A program made the position numbers and the translations under genes. A model generated the notes under the pieces. It worked only from the letters and a program-made list of their open reading frames with translations, searched no databases and was not told where the DNA came from. From Beroe forskalii (Eukaryota; Ctenophora; Nuda; Beroida; Beroidae): a stretch of 64,000 nucleotides of DNA. Every line of letters starts with the position of its first letter. The first letter of the stretch is position 1. The stretch spans positions 62,001 to 126,000 of the forward strand of contig WFMF01000222.1 of the NCBI GenBank assembly GCA_011033025.1, in the 5' to 3' direction. Shown here piece by piece: positions 9,225 through 20,978 of this stretch.

Positions 9225-12078
9225 CTAATATTCCAATTCGGAGTAGTCATTAGATGCATTGTCACTCACCTCTTTTAGCCTGTAAGTGATGGCCCCCGCC
9301 ACAGCAAATTCTGGATACTCAGCATTCACTTTGCTGAAGTCATAGCGAACAGGCCTGTTCTTCAAATACAACTCAGTTTCGTCGTCCTTCTGAGTGCTGG
9401 TGCGAATAACAAGACCATCCTCAAACCTGATTATATGGTGGGTTAACCTACATTCGATATGGGAGGGGCTTAGTTGAAATGTGGAAGGCAACACAGGGCA
9501 AAACAGGATTAACAGGATTAAAATGTGCATGTGCAGCCGTGGATTTTGGTTTTTATTAAGCTGGTGCATTGAAGCATTAAGGAAGTTAAGGAAAATGCAT
9601 CTTCATCCATATCTTTTGTACTCTGTACAGTACATGGTGTGTTAATTTGTCTGAATGTATGATTGGTACCGATTGATTGCATTCCACATTATATACCAAA
9701 CCCCTCATAGGTAAATTGTAATATTACTTGAGGTACAGAGTCGTTCAGATGTATCAAACTAACCAAACCAATGCTTATTAACCAATAATTCTTGTTAATA
9801 ATGACCCAATTACCCAGGTATCAAATGACAGCTATAATTGGAGTTTAGAATCAATGCAAGTCCTTTAAGTCAATGCAGGGCCAGTACTACAGAATGAACC
9901 CAGGAAAAGGTTGATTGATAAAACTGAAAAATTGTTTTTCTTCCAAAGTTTGGTTTGATTAGTAGGTTTGATTATCTGAAGCAACTCTGTATCTAAATTT
10001 TACTCTGAAATGGGGCTATGACAAGTCTAGCATTAAAATCCACATGTGGTCATTTTGGATGGAAATTTAATTGGGAGAAAATTCCAAGCCCAGCATATCA
10101 TAGATATTTGTATCTATGATCTAGAACTGTTAGAAAAGCACTGTCTATTAACTTATTAAACTGCAGAATGCAGAATGAAATTAGTTAACACTACACGAGT
10201 ATAGCCCCGTTACCTGTGTTCGTTGACCTCTACAAGGTTTTCATCATCATTATTTTCTGTCTTCAAAACAGAATTATCAATCGTACTTTTCATCAAAGTA
10301 CCTTCAAATTGCTCACATTCAGCTTTGACAAAGTTACTCTTGAATTCTTTTTTGAGCTTAGAAGTTGCAGATTGCTTGTTGCTCTTGATTTTGGGGGGTT
10401 TGGTTTTAACATCTTTATTCTTAGGATCTTTTGCTGAAGGATCAGCTAGAGCTGAAATGAACTGGGACACTTCCTTTTCTAACTTTTCTCTCCTTTCCAA
10501 CTTTTCCCTACGTTTTTCTTGTCGAATTCTGTCTCTTTCTTTTTTATCTTTCTCCCTTTGCTTCTCTTTGTTTCTCCTTTGCTTCTCTTTTTCCTTGGTT
10601 ATTTTATCCTGCCTTAAAAGTTGGTCAATTAGTTCTTTCGACTTCATTTCGACACTTTCACTATGCTGTGTTGCCAGTGGTTTTGGCTGATCAGTGTTGT
10701 ATTTTGTTTTGATGGAGTTCAAGAAAGCAAGGTCATCCAAGATTGAAACTTCCTTCTTGCCAGTCTCAGTTGATGATGCCAGGAATGGAATAGACTTAGG
10801 CTTTGAATTGTCCACTGGAGCAATTGTGTTCAAATTCAGCTTTTTAATAATGGAAGCACTAGTTGGGACATCAGCGTTTTTAGAGGGCACTACTCCAATA
10901 GCAGAGTCATTTTTGACAGGAGATATATTTTCAACTTCCATGGCGGATTTTTCATCTGGAGCAGGTTTATTTTGAATTTCAGGTTTAGTTGCAGCAGTCT
11001 CAACATCGCATATAAGTTTGTTGTACTCTTGTTCATCATCACTGAGCTCACCCTCTTCCATATCATCCAAAACCTTTTTGATTTCTGACTCAGAGGGTTT
11101 TGGAGAGGGGGGTCGTGAAAGGGATCCTCTTATACCAACTCTAGGAGGTCCAGGCGCAGATACCTGACTAATCAAAGCTGATGGCTTTGGTTCATCAGTA
11201 ATTTCTCCAGCTTCAATATCTTCCAAACTTGTTTTTGGATTCTCTTTGGATGCATTTGTTTCACTCTCAATTTCCTTCAAGGTCTCATCAATTTCCTTGT
11301 CCTTGTTCACATTTTCAAGAGATTTTTTGTCTGCAGAAGCTTGGATATTACTCAGAAGTTTTGCTGTCTTTTTCTTCAAAGCTTCTTTATCTGGGTCGAC
11401 ATGCATGAAGTCATACACTGACCCCTTCTTTGTTTCCATGAGAATTTCTGAATCCCTTTTATTTCTAACCTTTTCCTGAATTTTGCGTCGTTTTCTGGCA
11501 ACAGCATCATCCATCATAAAGTCACTGAGATCTTCATAACTTTTTTCAGATCTTACTTTTTTACTCTTCTTTTTCAGTTTATTATCTTTCTTCTCTTCAA
11601 TCTCACTCATTTTGGCATCCTTTGGTTGAGTCAAAATGTCTCTTATTTGTTTACCCATCACTTTTTGAGTATCAGTGTTAGATGATTCTCTTGGTGTCTT
11701 ACGATTTGCAGCACTTGTGCCATGGGATGCAATAAGTGCATCAAAAGGAGACACTTTAGATGTCCTTTGAGTGGCTTCACCATAACTCCTCTTGTGTGAT
11801 TTTCTCTTGAATGAGTCAGAATACTTAGAGGATTTTCCTAATCTAGCTCGTTCCTTTTCAGGAGTTTTTATCTGATGAGGATGTCCAATCACAGGAGGCT
11901 GTGATGGGAAAAAGGGATAGTTAGGGGGATTGAATGGAGGAAAGTTATTTGTAGAAGGAGGCAATTGAGTACCAGGTACTACAAGAGGTTGTGGCACAGT
12001 GGAGGCACTAGAGGCAGCTGCATTTGGACCAAGGAGCTTCTTGATCAAAAGCATTGCTTCATCTTGCTGGGTAACCAT
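9225..12078 (-). CDS. Two-exon lysine/acid-rich putative nuclear protein
   Basis: Exon 1 is 10214-12078 (ATG 12076-12078) and exon 2 is 9225-9426. The donor ACAG|GTAACG and acceptor AATCAG|G join in frame (AG+G), giving about 688 residues. The N-terminus (1-100) is rich in Pro, Asn and Phe. The middle and C-terminal half is rich in Lys, Glu and Ser with predicted coiled coil (KEKEKQRRNKEKQREKDKK, about 490-550). Short acidic motifs EAGEITDE and EEGELSDDE occur near 290 and 345, a style seen in chromatin and RNA-processing factors. Basic runs (KKKSKK, RKRRK) suggest nuclear entry. The second exon adds an ordered-looking 66-residue end (FEDGLVIRTS...RYDFSKVNAEYPEF). I do not recognise the family. 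The single 787-bp intron (9427-10213) holds no other feature. Confidence 0.7.
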
Positions 12079-12714
12079 TCTGATCTAGAACTCCAAAGGT
12101 CTCTACCTACTTACATCCTCAAAGTATCACTTTGTTATTCATAGTTCAGTTTTAAACTTTAAAAAGGGAAATCACTGAAAATGTCGTTGAATGTAGAATG
12201 ATCATTTACGTTTTTATAATGAATTAAAAGCTGCTTCTCATTTTGCCACAAACTAGAAGAAAATTAGAATCTATCACAGATTTATTGTAAGTTCTTAGAC
12301 CATGTTTATAATGCTATATTTACCTAATCAATTGCATTTGGGAAGAATGTAGTATAGTAGTATTTTAGAAAATTAAGTTTTCAGAACCAAACAGTACCTA
12401 AGAAAAGTCAAATAAAGATCGAAATAATACAGGTTCCATGTTCAATTTTATGGAGAAACTGTATGAATGAGCTGAGCCATGGATAATGGGCCCCAAGTGG
12501 AAATTCCTCAACACCTAAAGAATGATGCACGCCAAAAATAGACAGCAACATTCACTACTTGAAGAATAAATTTGGGCCAAACATTGAAATCTTGGTATCT
12601 AAATTCAATACAAGGGAGTAAAGAAAAATTAACATTAGATTTGAAATTTTTGTTTATTAAAAGCAATAAACTGGAATGAAGTCTGATGAAAAAATTTCCA
12701 GATAATATTGTAGT
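12079..12714. other. Intergenic gap, torsin 3' side
   Basis: No gene or repeat of note is seen. The region separates two minus-strand genes and probably includes the torsin 3' UTR and the promoter of the lysine-rich protein. Confidence 0.5.
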
Positions 12715-13770
12715 TCAGAGCTCTGAATTTTTATCAAGAGGGCAAATTAGATTAGCTTTTGTCCAAATCTTTTTGCAGCCACTTCTACTAAATCGCCCAG
12801 TAAAATCAATCTCATCAACTATTTCAGAGGCTCTCATAGAAAAGCACTTATCATCACTACAACCACATCTATTTGTCTTTGTTTTCAAATATTCTTCTGC
12901 ACAAAGAATAAGGTGCCTCCTCTCTAGTGGCATCATTGGTATAAATGCATCAAGTTGGTACCTAGAAATAAGTGAACTATGCTTTAGTTCACCATCATTA
13001 TACAAATGAGTTTGAATAAGCATTTCCATGCCATGAATAGTGATTTGCTCTCTACTTAAACCTTCCTCCAATTGCTGATTTGTGTAGTCCTTTATAGCAT
13101 TACCAGCTGAGTTAGAAATAAATATGAAAATAGAGTGCCTATAGTCCACATTATCTACATGAGGATTGATATCCAAAAATGGACTTAAGGTATTTAAAGT
13201 GCCAGCAGGCATTTTGTCTGATTCATCAATAATAATCATGGCATGTTTACACTTTTTAACATGACTTGAAACTTCTTCCTGAATCCTTTTCTGTGCTGCA
13301 TGTATTTCCATAGTAGAATATTCATGTGTTCCAATAATTTTCAAAACATGCTTACTTTCTGATCCCTTGGCATACCGGGCTTGAGCAATAATGTTAGCAA
13401 TATGATTCTTACCAGTGCCAGTTTTTCCTGATACATGGATGACAAATGGTTTTCTAGGCACTGGATCAACAAAAAAAGAATGGAGTTGCTTTGATAGAAT
13501 CTCAGTGGCAATATGCTGACCAAAAAGTTTCTCTTTTAGTAGAGTTTCTAGGAGTTGAACATCATTATTGATCCAATATACATGCCCCTTACCAACAGTA
13601 CAACATTCAAACTTAAAGCATGGTACCTTTCCATAGTCTATTCCAAGGTACAAGACAGATGCAGCCCCAATGTAAAGGGAATTACCCATGTTTCCAATGT
13701 GCCCAAAGTCAAAAGGCATGCATTTGATCAGGCATAAACACAAAACTGTCAAACTTTGGAGCCATCCCAT
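12715..13770 (-). CDS. Torsin-family AAA+ ATPase, intronless
   Basis: The 351-residue ORF starts at ATG 13768-13770. Residues 1-20 are hydrophobic, suiting ER targeting. The Walker A motif GKTGTGKN (115-122) ends in Asn, where most AAA+ proteins have Thr or Ser; this is a torsin hallmark. Walker B is MIIIDESDKM (178-187), sensor 1 is FISNSAG (Asn 220), and the sensor-2 Cys motif GCK is at 331-333. Torsins act in the ER and nuclear-envelope lumen and need LAP1/LULL1-type activators for ATP hydrolysis. Human torsin A is about 332 residues, so the length fits, with a slightly longer N-terminus. The absence of introns, unlike UBE2K or the IRF gene nearby, raises the possibility of a retrocopy, but the frame and motifs are intact. 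Confidence 0.9.
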   Translation of the reverse strand: MGWLQSLTVLCLCLIKCMPFDFGHIGNMGNSLYIGAASVLYLGIDYGKVPCFKFECCTVGKGHVYWINNDVQLLETLLKEKLFGQHIATEILSKQLHSFFVDPVPRKPFVIHVSGKTGTGKNHIANIIAQARYAKGSESKHVLKIIGTHEYSTMEIHAAQKRIQEEVSSHVKKCKHAMIIIDESDKMPAGTLNTLSPFLDINPHVDNVDYRHSIFIFISNSAGNAIKDYTNQQLEEGLSREQITIHGMEMLIQTHLYNDGELKHSSLISRYQLDAFIPMMPLERRHLILCAEEYLKTKTNRCGCSDDKCFSMRASEIVDEIDFTGRFSRSGCKKIWTKANLICPLDKNSEL

Positions 13771-13799
13771 TTATCCTCTGTACATAAATAATTTAATTG

Positions 13800-14330
13800 T
13801 TTTCAAAAACACAACTCATATTGTTTGAAGTGATTGATCATTTCAGTGAAACACAAAAATTCTCAAATATGAAATCAAACCCATACACTTTGCACCACCA
13901 TTCAACTGTCAGTTTCGAGATAAAATATCTCTTCTTCAGGATCTCTTCTTCAGGAACTCCTCAGTACTGTGTATAAGCAACCATATTTTATTATTATTAT
14001 ATTATTTTAAAGTGTGGCACAACATTCAGAGATTTGGTGATATGGAAATGTGAAAACCATTCAAAAGGATGTAAAAACTATAAAAGCATCCCACAGTCAA
14101 TGAAAAATGAACTCATATTGAATAATGAACTCATATTGTTTGATGTGATTGATCATTGATGCAGTGAAACAAACAACTTTCAATAAAGTAATCTAACCCA
14201 CACACTATACTCCACTATTCTACTGACAGTTTCAAGATTATAAAAATCTCTTCTTCAGGAACTCCATATAGTGCAACACAACATTCTCAAATTTGATTGT
14301 AATTAGTAGTATTGTTAAGTTTAAATTGAA
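13800..14330. repeat. ~320-bp unit duplicated in tandem
   Basis: ACTCATATTGTTTGAAGTGA near 13817 recurs near 14135, and CAGTTTCGAGATAAAATATC near 13911 corresponds to CAGTTTCAAGATTATAAAAA near 14228. Both end in TCTCTTCTTCAGGAACTCC. The second copy runs into the 39-base motif 14286-14324 that also marks the 5' border of the retroelement copies. Confidence 0.65.
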
Positions 14331-14399
14331 TAATGTAATAGTGAATATTGTAACTGCAGTGTCTCAACCTTTTATGTGTGGTTGCTTTGTTTAATGTGC

Positions 14400-14750
14400 A
14401 TTAGATAAAAAGCACCTACATCAGTGCAAGGCCTAACTGAGCTCAATTTTGCCCCAAATATGCTCATTCGGCTCAATTTGCACTAAAACCTGAAAATGCC
14501 TGGTTGCAAATGAGCTCAAAATTTTACATAATTGCTATTGGCACCCATATTGCACAATTGATTTTTTGTGCTCAATTGTGCCTATTTAGCCTCAGTAAAT
14601 TGTGTGCTCACTTGCACCCAATGCTGCTCAATTGCACTCAGTAACTAAAAATTGCACTCATTTTTGCTCATTGCAAATGAGCACAAATTTTCATTTCAAT
14701 TGCGGTTATTTGTGCTTATTTGCACTCATTTTCAGTTGCCTAACTTTAGG
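14400..14750. repeat. Degenerate TTGCACTCATTTGCTCA minisatellite
   Basis: Many variants of a short unit mixing GCTCAATT, TTGCACTCA and GCTCATTTGCAA occupy this stretch. It lies directly at the truncated 3' end of the retroelement, where the reverse transcriptase should have continued. Confidence 0.6.
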
Positions 14751-14769
14751 GGCTGTCTATAAACCACAC

Positions 14770-15449
14770 CAAAATTGAATTTTTCACTGCTGGTAGATAT
14801 TTTTATAAAAAGGGTCTCAATATCAGGGGATATCATTGTTAGCTCTTTAATGATATTTCCAGTGAAAGTTTCATTGATATAAATGCCTATTCCACTTCCT
14901 TTATGTTTATTAGGATACTTGGATTTGAAAATTGAGGAATATCCAGGAATTTTATAAAGGTTTTATGATTCTCATTAATGTTTGTTTCTGTGACTGCCAA
15001 GAGATCAAATTTATTATGGAGCACAGAGAGCTTTGTCAGTAAAGTATCAAAATTTTGTGACATACCATCTATGTTATTAGAGAAAATGGCCAAGGGCTTT
15101 TATCAAATCCAAAATTATGGAATTTACTCACATGGTTAGACATAAGTTTGCAATCATTGAGACAGCTTTTTATTTTCTCAATCTCAGCATAAACTTCAGG
15201 GTCATCAGGACTGTATTTATTATAGCTTATAGAATTAAATGGAGAATATTTGAGTACTTTTTTGGTTTGACAGTCATAGCAAAACCATTGGTCAACAATT
15301 TGATTATATTGAAAAGCTTTTTTACCACATTTGTAATGAGAAATTTTGTTGCATAATGAGCATATCAGTATCTTTTGATGAATATAAATTTCTTTGCAGC
15401 AGCTCCCACATAATTCACGTCTGGTGATCAATTTATGATTGGTAGCCAT
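14770..15449 (-). pseudogene. Retroelement ORF2 start: zinc finger plus AP-like endonuclease, broken
   Basis: The reading from 15449 gives a PHD-like zinc finger (CGSCCKEI, CSLCNKISHYKC, WFCYDC, residues about 14-60). After a shift near 15080 it gives an endonuclease start (NNIDGMSQNFDTLLTKLSV, DLLAVTETNI). Another shift near 14900 restores GSGIGIYINETF and ends at FGVVYRQP, a typical endonuclease block. Only about the first 150 residues of the endonuclease are present. Such enzymes nick target DNA for target-primed reverse transcription. At least two frameshifts and the lost reverse transcriptase make it inactive. Confidence 0.75.
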
Positions 15450-16030
15450 TATTCAAATTATGTAAGTTATTAAGGTTTCTAGAGCCTCCAATGGGAAAGC
15501 TATCACGATGATTTCCGGTCCATGGATAAGGATGAGATGGGAGAGGTCGTTTACTTGGCTTATATGTGGGGTTGGGGTTCCAGAAAGGAAACTGATTGTC
15601 AGCTGCATTCTTGTTATTGCTAGAAGTATTATTGGTCATGGAGAAATTGGAATTTCTTGTAGCTTTCCTTTGAATGATACTGTTCTTTATGTTGGAACAG
15701 AAAGTTGATATACCTCTTGATCCAAGGTGAACAGCATCATATACCATAGCTGCACCATCCTGGTGGTGGCGCCCCAGGTCATGTGTCAACAGACCTGAGC
15801 TGTTAGCAAGATTTTGATGCAAGATATTGAACATATTGTTATGATTTTTCACAAAGCTCTTGATGTTTTCATTGAACTCATGTACAAGTGCATTGAGAGC
15901 TGGATCTTTGGTGGGGAGTAGTAAGCTAACAAATATTTTCATGTCAGGAAATTTTGAGTGGAGAGCAGTACATTTTTGTTCAAGAAGGTCTGTTTCAAAT
16001 TTTTGACGTTATCCAGAAGCTGTAGCAGAG
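15433..16030 (-). pseudogene. Retroelement ORF1 C-terminal half (SGNH hydrolase end)
   Basis: The ORF reads FPDMKIFVSLLLPTKDPALN, then AVHLGSRGISTFCSNIK, the SGNH-hydrolase D-x-x-H block (DAVH), followed by a low-complexity Asn/Pro/Ser tail. Upstream, another frame reads LLQLLDNVKNLK as far as about 16030, so there is a frameshift near 16005. It continues the domain that breaks off at about 19530 (GDSN and GIND blocks). SGNH/esterase domains are known in ORF1 of several LINE clades and bind lipid or RNA. Confidence 0.75.
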
Positions 16031-16269
16031 ACCACATCCATATTGAATAGAGTAGAAGGCTACAGTAACAAATACGATATTCATTACCTCTTATTTTAAT
16101 TTTTATGCATTTAAGTACTAAGTAGTTCGATCAAACCGTTGTATGATCCAGCCCTAAAAACCGAAGCATCCACGCTACATACGTCTGTTCCAGCAGCCCA
16201 GCAAAAAATCAATACTAAGACCCGCCATGACCACTGACCAGTTTCAATGGACTCCTGCGACATAACCCG

Positions 16270-19080
16270 ACATAAAGGTGTTGAGAATGCTAAGTGAAGG
16301 CTGAGTGGAGCCTAGTGGAGGCTGAATGGAGCCTAGTGGTGGCTGAGTGGAGCCTAGTGGAGGCCGAGTGGAGCCTAGTGGAGGCCGAGTGGAGCCTTGT
16401 GGAGGCCGAGTGGAGCCTAGTGGAGGCTGTGTGGAGCACTGGAGCCTATTGGAAGCTTTTTAGAGCCTAGTGGTCCACTAGCTTAACAATCATTAACAGG
16501 GCTCCACACAGCCCAATAGGTTTCCCACCCTCCAATAGGCTCCACAAAGCTTTTATTAGGCTCCACTCACTTTACACTAGGCCCCTTACTTAGCTTTCAC
16601 TGGGTTCACTAGCAGTAGAGGCTGTGTGGTCCCAGTGGAGGCTGAGTGGAGCCTAGTAGAGGCTGAGTGGAGCCTATTGAGGCTGTGAGGAGCCTTGTGT
16701 GGAGGCTGATAGGAGCCTGATGGAGGCTGTGTCAAGCCTAGTGGAGGCTTAATAGTCTAGCCTAGAGAGCTAGTGGTCCACTAGGCATCACTCAGCCTTC
16801 CCTAGGAGTGGAGGCTGAGTGGAGTCAAGTGGAGGCTGAGTCGAGCCAAGTGAAGGCTAAGTGAAACCTAGTGGAAGCTGAGTGGAGTCTAGTGGAGGCT
16901 GTGTGGAGCCTAGTGGAGGCTGAGTGGAGCCTAGTGGAGGCTAACTGGAGCCTGGTGGAGGCTGTGTGGAGCCTAGTGGAGGCTGTGTGGAGCCTGGTGG
17001 AGGCTGTGTGGAGTCTAGTGGAGGCTGTGTGGAGTCTAGTGGAGGCTGAGTGGAGCCTAGTGGAGGCTAACTGGAGCCTGGTGGAGGCTGCGTGGAGCCT
17101 AGTGGAGGCTGTGTGGAGCCTGGTGGAGGCAGTGTTGAGTCTAGTGGAGGCTGTGTGGAGCCTGTGTAGAGCCTAATGGAGGCTGTGTGGAGCCTAGTGG
17201 AAGCTGAGTGGAGCCTAGTGAGCTAGTGGAGCCTAGTGAAGGCCGACTGGAGTCTAGTGGAGGCTGTGTGGAGCCTAGTGGAGGCTGAGTGGAGCCTAGT
17301 GGTGGCTGAGTGGAGCCTAGTGGAGGCCGAGTGGAGCCTAGTGGAGGCCGAGTGGAGCCTAGTGGAGGCCGAGTGGAGCCTAGTGGTGGCTGAGTGGAGC
17401 CTAGTGGAGGCCGAGTGGAGCCTAGTGGAAGCCGAGTGGAGCCTAGTGGAGGCCGAGTGGAGCCTAGTGGAGGCTGTGTGGAGCACTGGAGCCTATTGGA
17501 GGCTTTGTAGAGGCCTAGTGGTCCACTAGGCTCCACAGTTCCATTAGGCCCACATTTTCAATAGGCTCCACCCAGCCTCAATAGGCTCCCACAAAGCTCA
17601 TTAGGCTCCACTCACTTTACACTAGGCCCCACTTAGCTTTCACTGGGTTCACTAGCAGTAGAGGCTGTGTGGTCCCAGTGGAGGCTGAGTGGAGCCTAGT
17701 AGAGGCTGAGCGGAGCCTATTGAGGCTGTGTGGAGCCTAGTGGAAGCTGAGTGGAGCCTAGTGGAAGCTGAGTGGAGCCTAGTGAGCTAGTGGAGCCTAG
17801 TGAAGGCCGACTGGAGTCTAGTGGAGGCTGTGTGGAGCCTAGTGGAGGCTGAGTGGAGCCTAGTGGTGGCTGAGTGGAGCCTAGTGGAGGCCGAGTGGAG
17901 CCTTGTGGAGGCCGAGTGGAGCCTAGTGGAGGCCGAGTGGAGCCTAGTGGTGGCTGAGTAGAGCCTAGTGGTGGCTGAGATGAGCCTAGTGGAAGCCGAG
18001 TGGAGCCTAGTGGAGGCCGAGTGGAGCCTAGTGGAGGCTGTGGAGCACTGGAGCCTATTGGAGGCTTTGTAGAGCCTTTAGGTCCACTTCCACACAACTC
18101 CATTAGCCTCCCACACAGCCTTCAATAAATTGCTCCACCCAAATCCAATAGGCTCCACAAAAACTCATTAGGGCTCCACTCACTTTACACTAGGGCCCCA
18201 CTTAGCTTTCACTGGGTTCACTAGCAGTAGAGGCTGTGGTCCCAGTGGAGGCTGAGTGGAGCCTAGTAGAGGCTGAGCGGAGCCTATTGAGGCTGTGTGG
18301 AGCCTAGTGGAAGCTGAGTGGAGCCTAGTGAGCTAGTGGAGCCTAGTGAAGGCCGACTGGAGTCTAGTGGAGGCTGTGTGGAGCCTAGTGGAGGCTGAGT
18401 GGAGCCTAGTAGAGGCTGGCTGGAGCCTGGTGGAGGCAGTGTGGAGCCTATTAAATGCTGTATGGAGCCAAGTGAAGGCTATGTGGAGCCTAGTGGAGGC
18501 TGTTTGGAGCCGAGTGGAGGCTGTGTGGAGCCTAGTGGAGGCTGGCTGGAGCCTGGTAGAGGCTGTGTGGAGCCTAATGGAGCCTGTCGGAGGCTGTGTG
18601 GAGCCTAATGGAGGCTGTGTGGAGCCTAGTGGAGGCTGGCTGGAGCCTGGTGGAGGCTGAGTGGAGCCTAGTGGAGGCTGTGTGGAGGCAGACTGGTGCA
18701 TAGTGGAGGATAGTTGGAGCTGTCTGAAAGTTTGAATCTATAAATTGTTTTTCAAATCAGTGCACATTTTACCAGTTTCAGCAAGAATTCTTTTGATGGA
18801 CGGTAATTGATTTAGGCCTCAGTCAGCCTCCAAATAGCCTCTAAATATTTCAGTTTCCGTGGAGGCTTATGGAGGCTCAGTCTTTAGTGGAGGCTAAACC
18901 AAAATTTTAGCCTCCATGGAGGCTGAGTGGAGGCTAATGGAAGCTAGCCCAAACAGTGGAGGTTATTTTTCGTAAAGAAGACTATTGCAACCATTAGCCT
19001 CAATGGAGGCTAATTCTTGAAATTAGCCTCCACTCAGCCTCCATGGATGCTAATGGAGGCTAATTTTTATCATGTTCCTG
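16270..19080. repeat. 21-bp GGAGCCTAGTGGAGGCTGA minisatellite with higher-order structure
   Basis: The unit contains GTGGAGCCTAGTGGAGGCTG and repeats through 16270-18730. All frames on both strands stay open and give EPSGGW/LGSTQPP-type peptides that are not genes. A non-repeat spacer with CACTTTACACTAGG and CACTGGGTTCACTAGCAGTA recurs near 16565, 17622 and 18181, which reveals a larger repeat unit. 18800-19080 has a decayed version (AGCCTCCATGGAGGCTAA). The block sits inside the split retroelement. Confidence 0.9.
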
Positions 19081-19359
19081 TGGTACCATTTTGCCAAAGT
19101 AGATAGTAGATACATAGATCCATGCCTGGGAATAAAAAACATCTCTTTTCTCGAACCAAAAGGTTCTCGAAATTTCTAACCCTGTTCCTTTAGCCTTAGG
19201 ATACCTTTTTGTTAACAGTAAGGTGCTTGGAGAGGGAAGGTCCAGGCATAAAGCCTCGAAGGGGAAGGTCTGAACGAAAATTAAGCATTGGATATCGGTT
19301 CAGCTCCTTTGAAAACCATTATGCACACGTCCTGTATGCACTGTGGACAAGAAAACAGA

Positions 19360-19505
19360 AATTACTAAATTTTTGGAGTATTTTTGGCAAATTTTGGCAA
19401 ATTATGGCAAACTTTGGCAAACTATGGCAAACTTTGGCAAACACTTTTTTTGGCAAACTCCAAAAAAAGTGGAAGCGTTTGCCAAAGTTTGCCAAAGTTT
19501 GCCTT
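19360..19505. repeat. TTTGGCAAA short tandem with inverted half
   Basis: A run of about ten TTTGGCAAAC/TATGGCAAAC units switches to the inverse GTTTGCCAAA at about 19475. A run of C (19507-19516) follows, then retroelement ORF1 sequence. This marks the right edge of the insert. Confidence 0.8.
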
Positions 19506-19529
19506 ACCCCCCCCCCCTTTTAGTACTGG

Positions 19530-20978
19530 GATTGGTAAGTGATTTTTGTTCCTAATATCATTTATCCCACAGTGGATCACTAAGTTACGGTAGGGAAATT
19601 CTAGCTCATCAGGACCTGGAATATCATCAATTCTCCCAGCTTTTACTCTGCAACCAGGCAACCAAACACCAAATGTATTCCTCCCAGAGCCAAACTTTAG
19701 ATTCTGAGTATTTGAGTCCCCCACTATAATGGTTGAGTTAAGGTAATAAGGGGCTAACTGTCTGAATGTAATGCTATATCTTGTATCAGAACATTGATTT
19801 GTAGGGATTTCATGCTTCCAGAATTGCTGGGATGCCCTTGAGAAGGAAAGAAGACTATTGTCTGCCAGATTGATAGAATGCTGATCCTCAGATGCTGATG
19901 AAAATTTCATTGGTCTTTCTGAGCCGATTGACAATGTGTAAATGTCAGACCACTGAGCAATAAAAGCTTCATCATCACTGTGTTTTGGGCAGACATTAGT
20001 TCCATTCTTGTATCTTGTTATGAGACAGGAATTGACAATAGTTTTTGGGAATTTGGCTGATATTTGCTTTACAATGGGTTCAAGTGCCTTTGGAATGGGA
20101 TTGGCTTCATGCTGTATAGCTCCATATCGATACCTAAACTCACCATAGTAAGCAACATCCCTGCTGCTGCCACCTGAATTTATGGTTTGAAAGTCATTGC
20201 ACTTTTTCAAAAAGTTTGAGACTTGTGAATGGAGTACTTCATCAAGGAAGTCTTCCTCATAGCTTTTGATAGGTTTACAAGTATTTGGATCAAACTTGTA
20301 GCTAGTTGGTTTGTTAGCCAAACCTTCATTTTCCTGGGTAGCTGTACTAGAACAACTTGTGAGTGTTGTAGATTTCAGACCAGTTAAAACTTTATTGACA
20401 TCAGTTTTGAAGGCATCAGCCTGATCTTTTGATAATTTCTCAAGGGCTTTGATTTTATCTAAGATTTCAAGATTGAGTTTAGTAAGATTTGCTAGATTAT
20501 TACCATGATTTGATTCACGATCAGAGCTATCACCTTCCATATTGCCTGAGATAAATGTTTGGACCCCAGAACATTTATAGTCCTTTTTTAATGGTTTGAA
20601 TTTGGCAGGGGAGTGCATACTAACAGTAGTAACGTCAAGTTCTTCTTCTGTGTCTGAGTTGGGGAGTAAACCTGGATAATGCATATGACATTTCTGACAC
20701 ATGAACAAAAAGTTTCCCCATCTGGACGAATTGTGCTTGTAGTGTGCAGCTAGTGGACCATACATTTCGAAAAAAGTTTTTGAACAAATAGCATCACTAG
20801 TAAACCCTCCTTTCTTGTCTCTACACAAAGCATGAAATGACTTACGACATATTGAACATGCAATAGATTCATTAACAATGTTCTCACTGAAAGGACATCT
20901 ACTGCATCGTCCATTTGTGATGAGAGGGTCTTTGATAACATTGTCCTTTACATTGCCATTGGTCTTTTTAGCTGTCAT
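19530..20978 (-). pseudogene. Retroelement ORF1: zinc finger, coiled linker, AlkB-like dioxygenase, SGNH start
   Basis: The frame is open from ATG 20978 to the insertion at about 19530. Residues count from an upstream in-frame TTG at 21002. A PHD-like zinc finger with Cys 33, 36, 49, 52, His 57 and Cys 60, 102, 105 comes first. A linker with heptad-like Leu/Lys follows (170-210). A 2-oxoglutarate/Fe(II) dioxygenase of AlkB type comes next, with HSD (His341, Asp343), distal His397 (FWKHEIP) and RYSITFR (Arg408, Arg414). An SGNH hydrolase begins with GDSN (428-431) and GIND (479-482) and is then cut. AlkB enzymes remove alkyl groups from nucleic acids; in a retroelement this could protect or repair its RNA (inference). 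The catalytic residues are intact, but the ORF lacks its end. Confidence 0.85.

Noticed and set aside
10216..10975. Phe/Leu/Ser-rich plus-strand ORFs
   Set aside because: Antisense of the Lys/Glu-rich exon, whose codons read as Phe/Leu/Ser on the other strand.
16871..18701. Proline/tryptophan repeat proteins on both strands
   Set aside because: They are translations of the 21-bp minisatellite, open in many frames.
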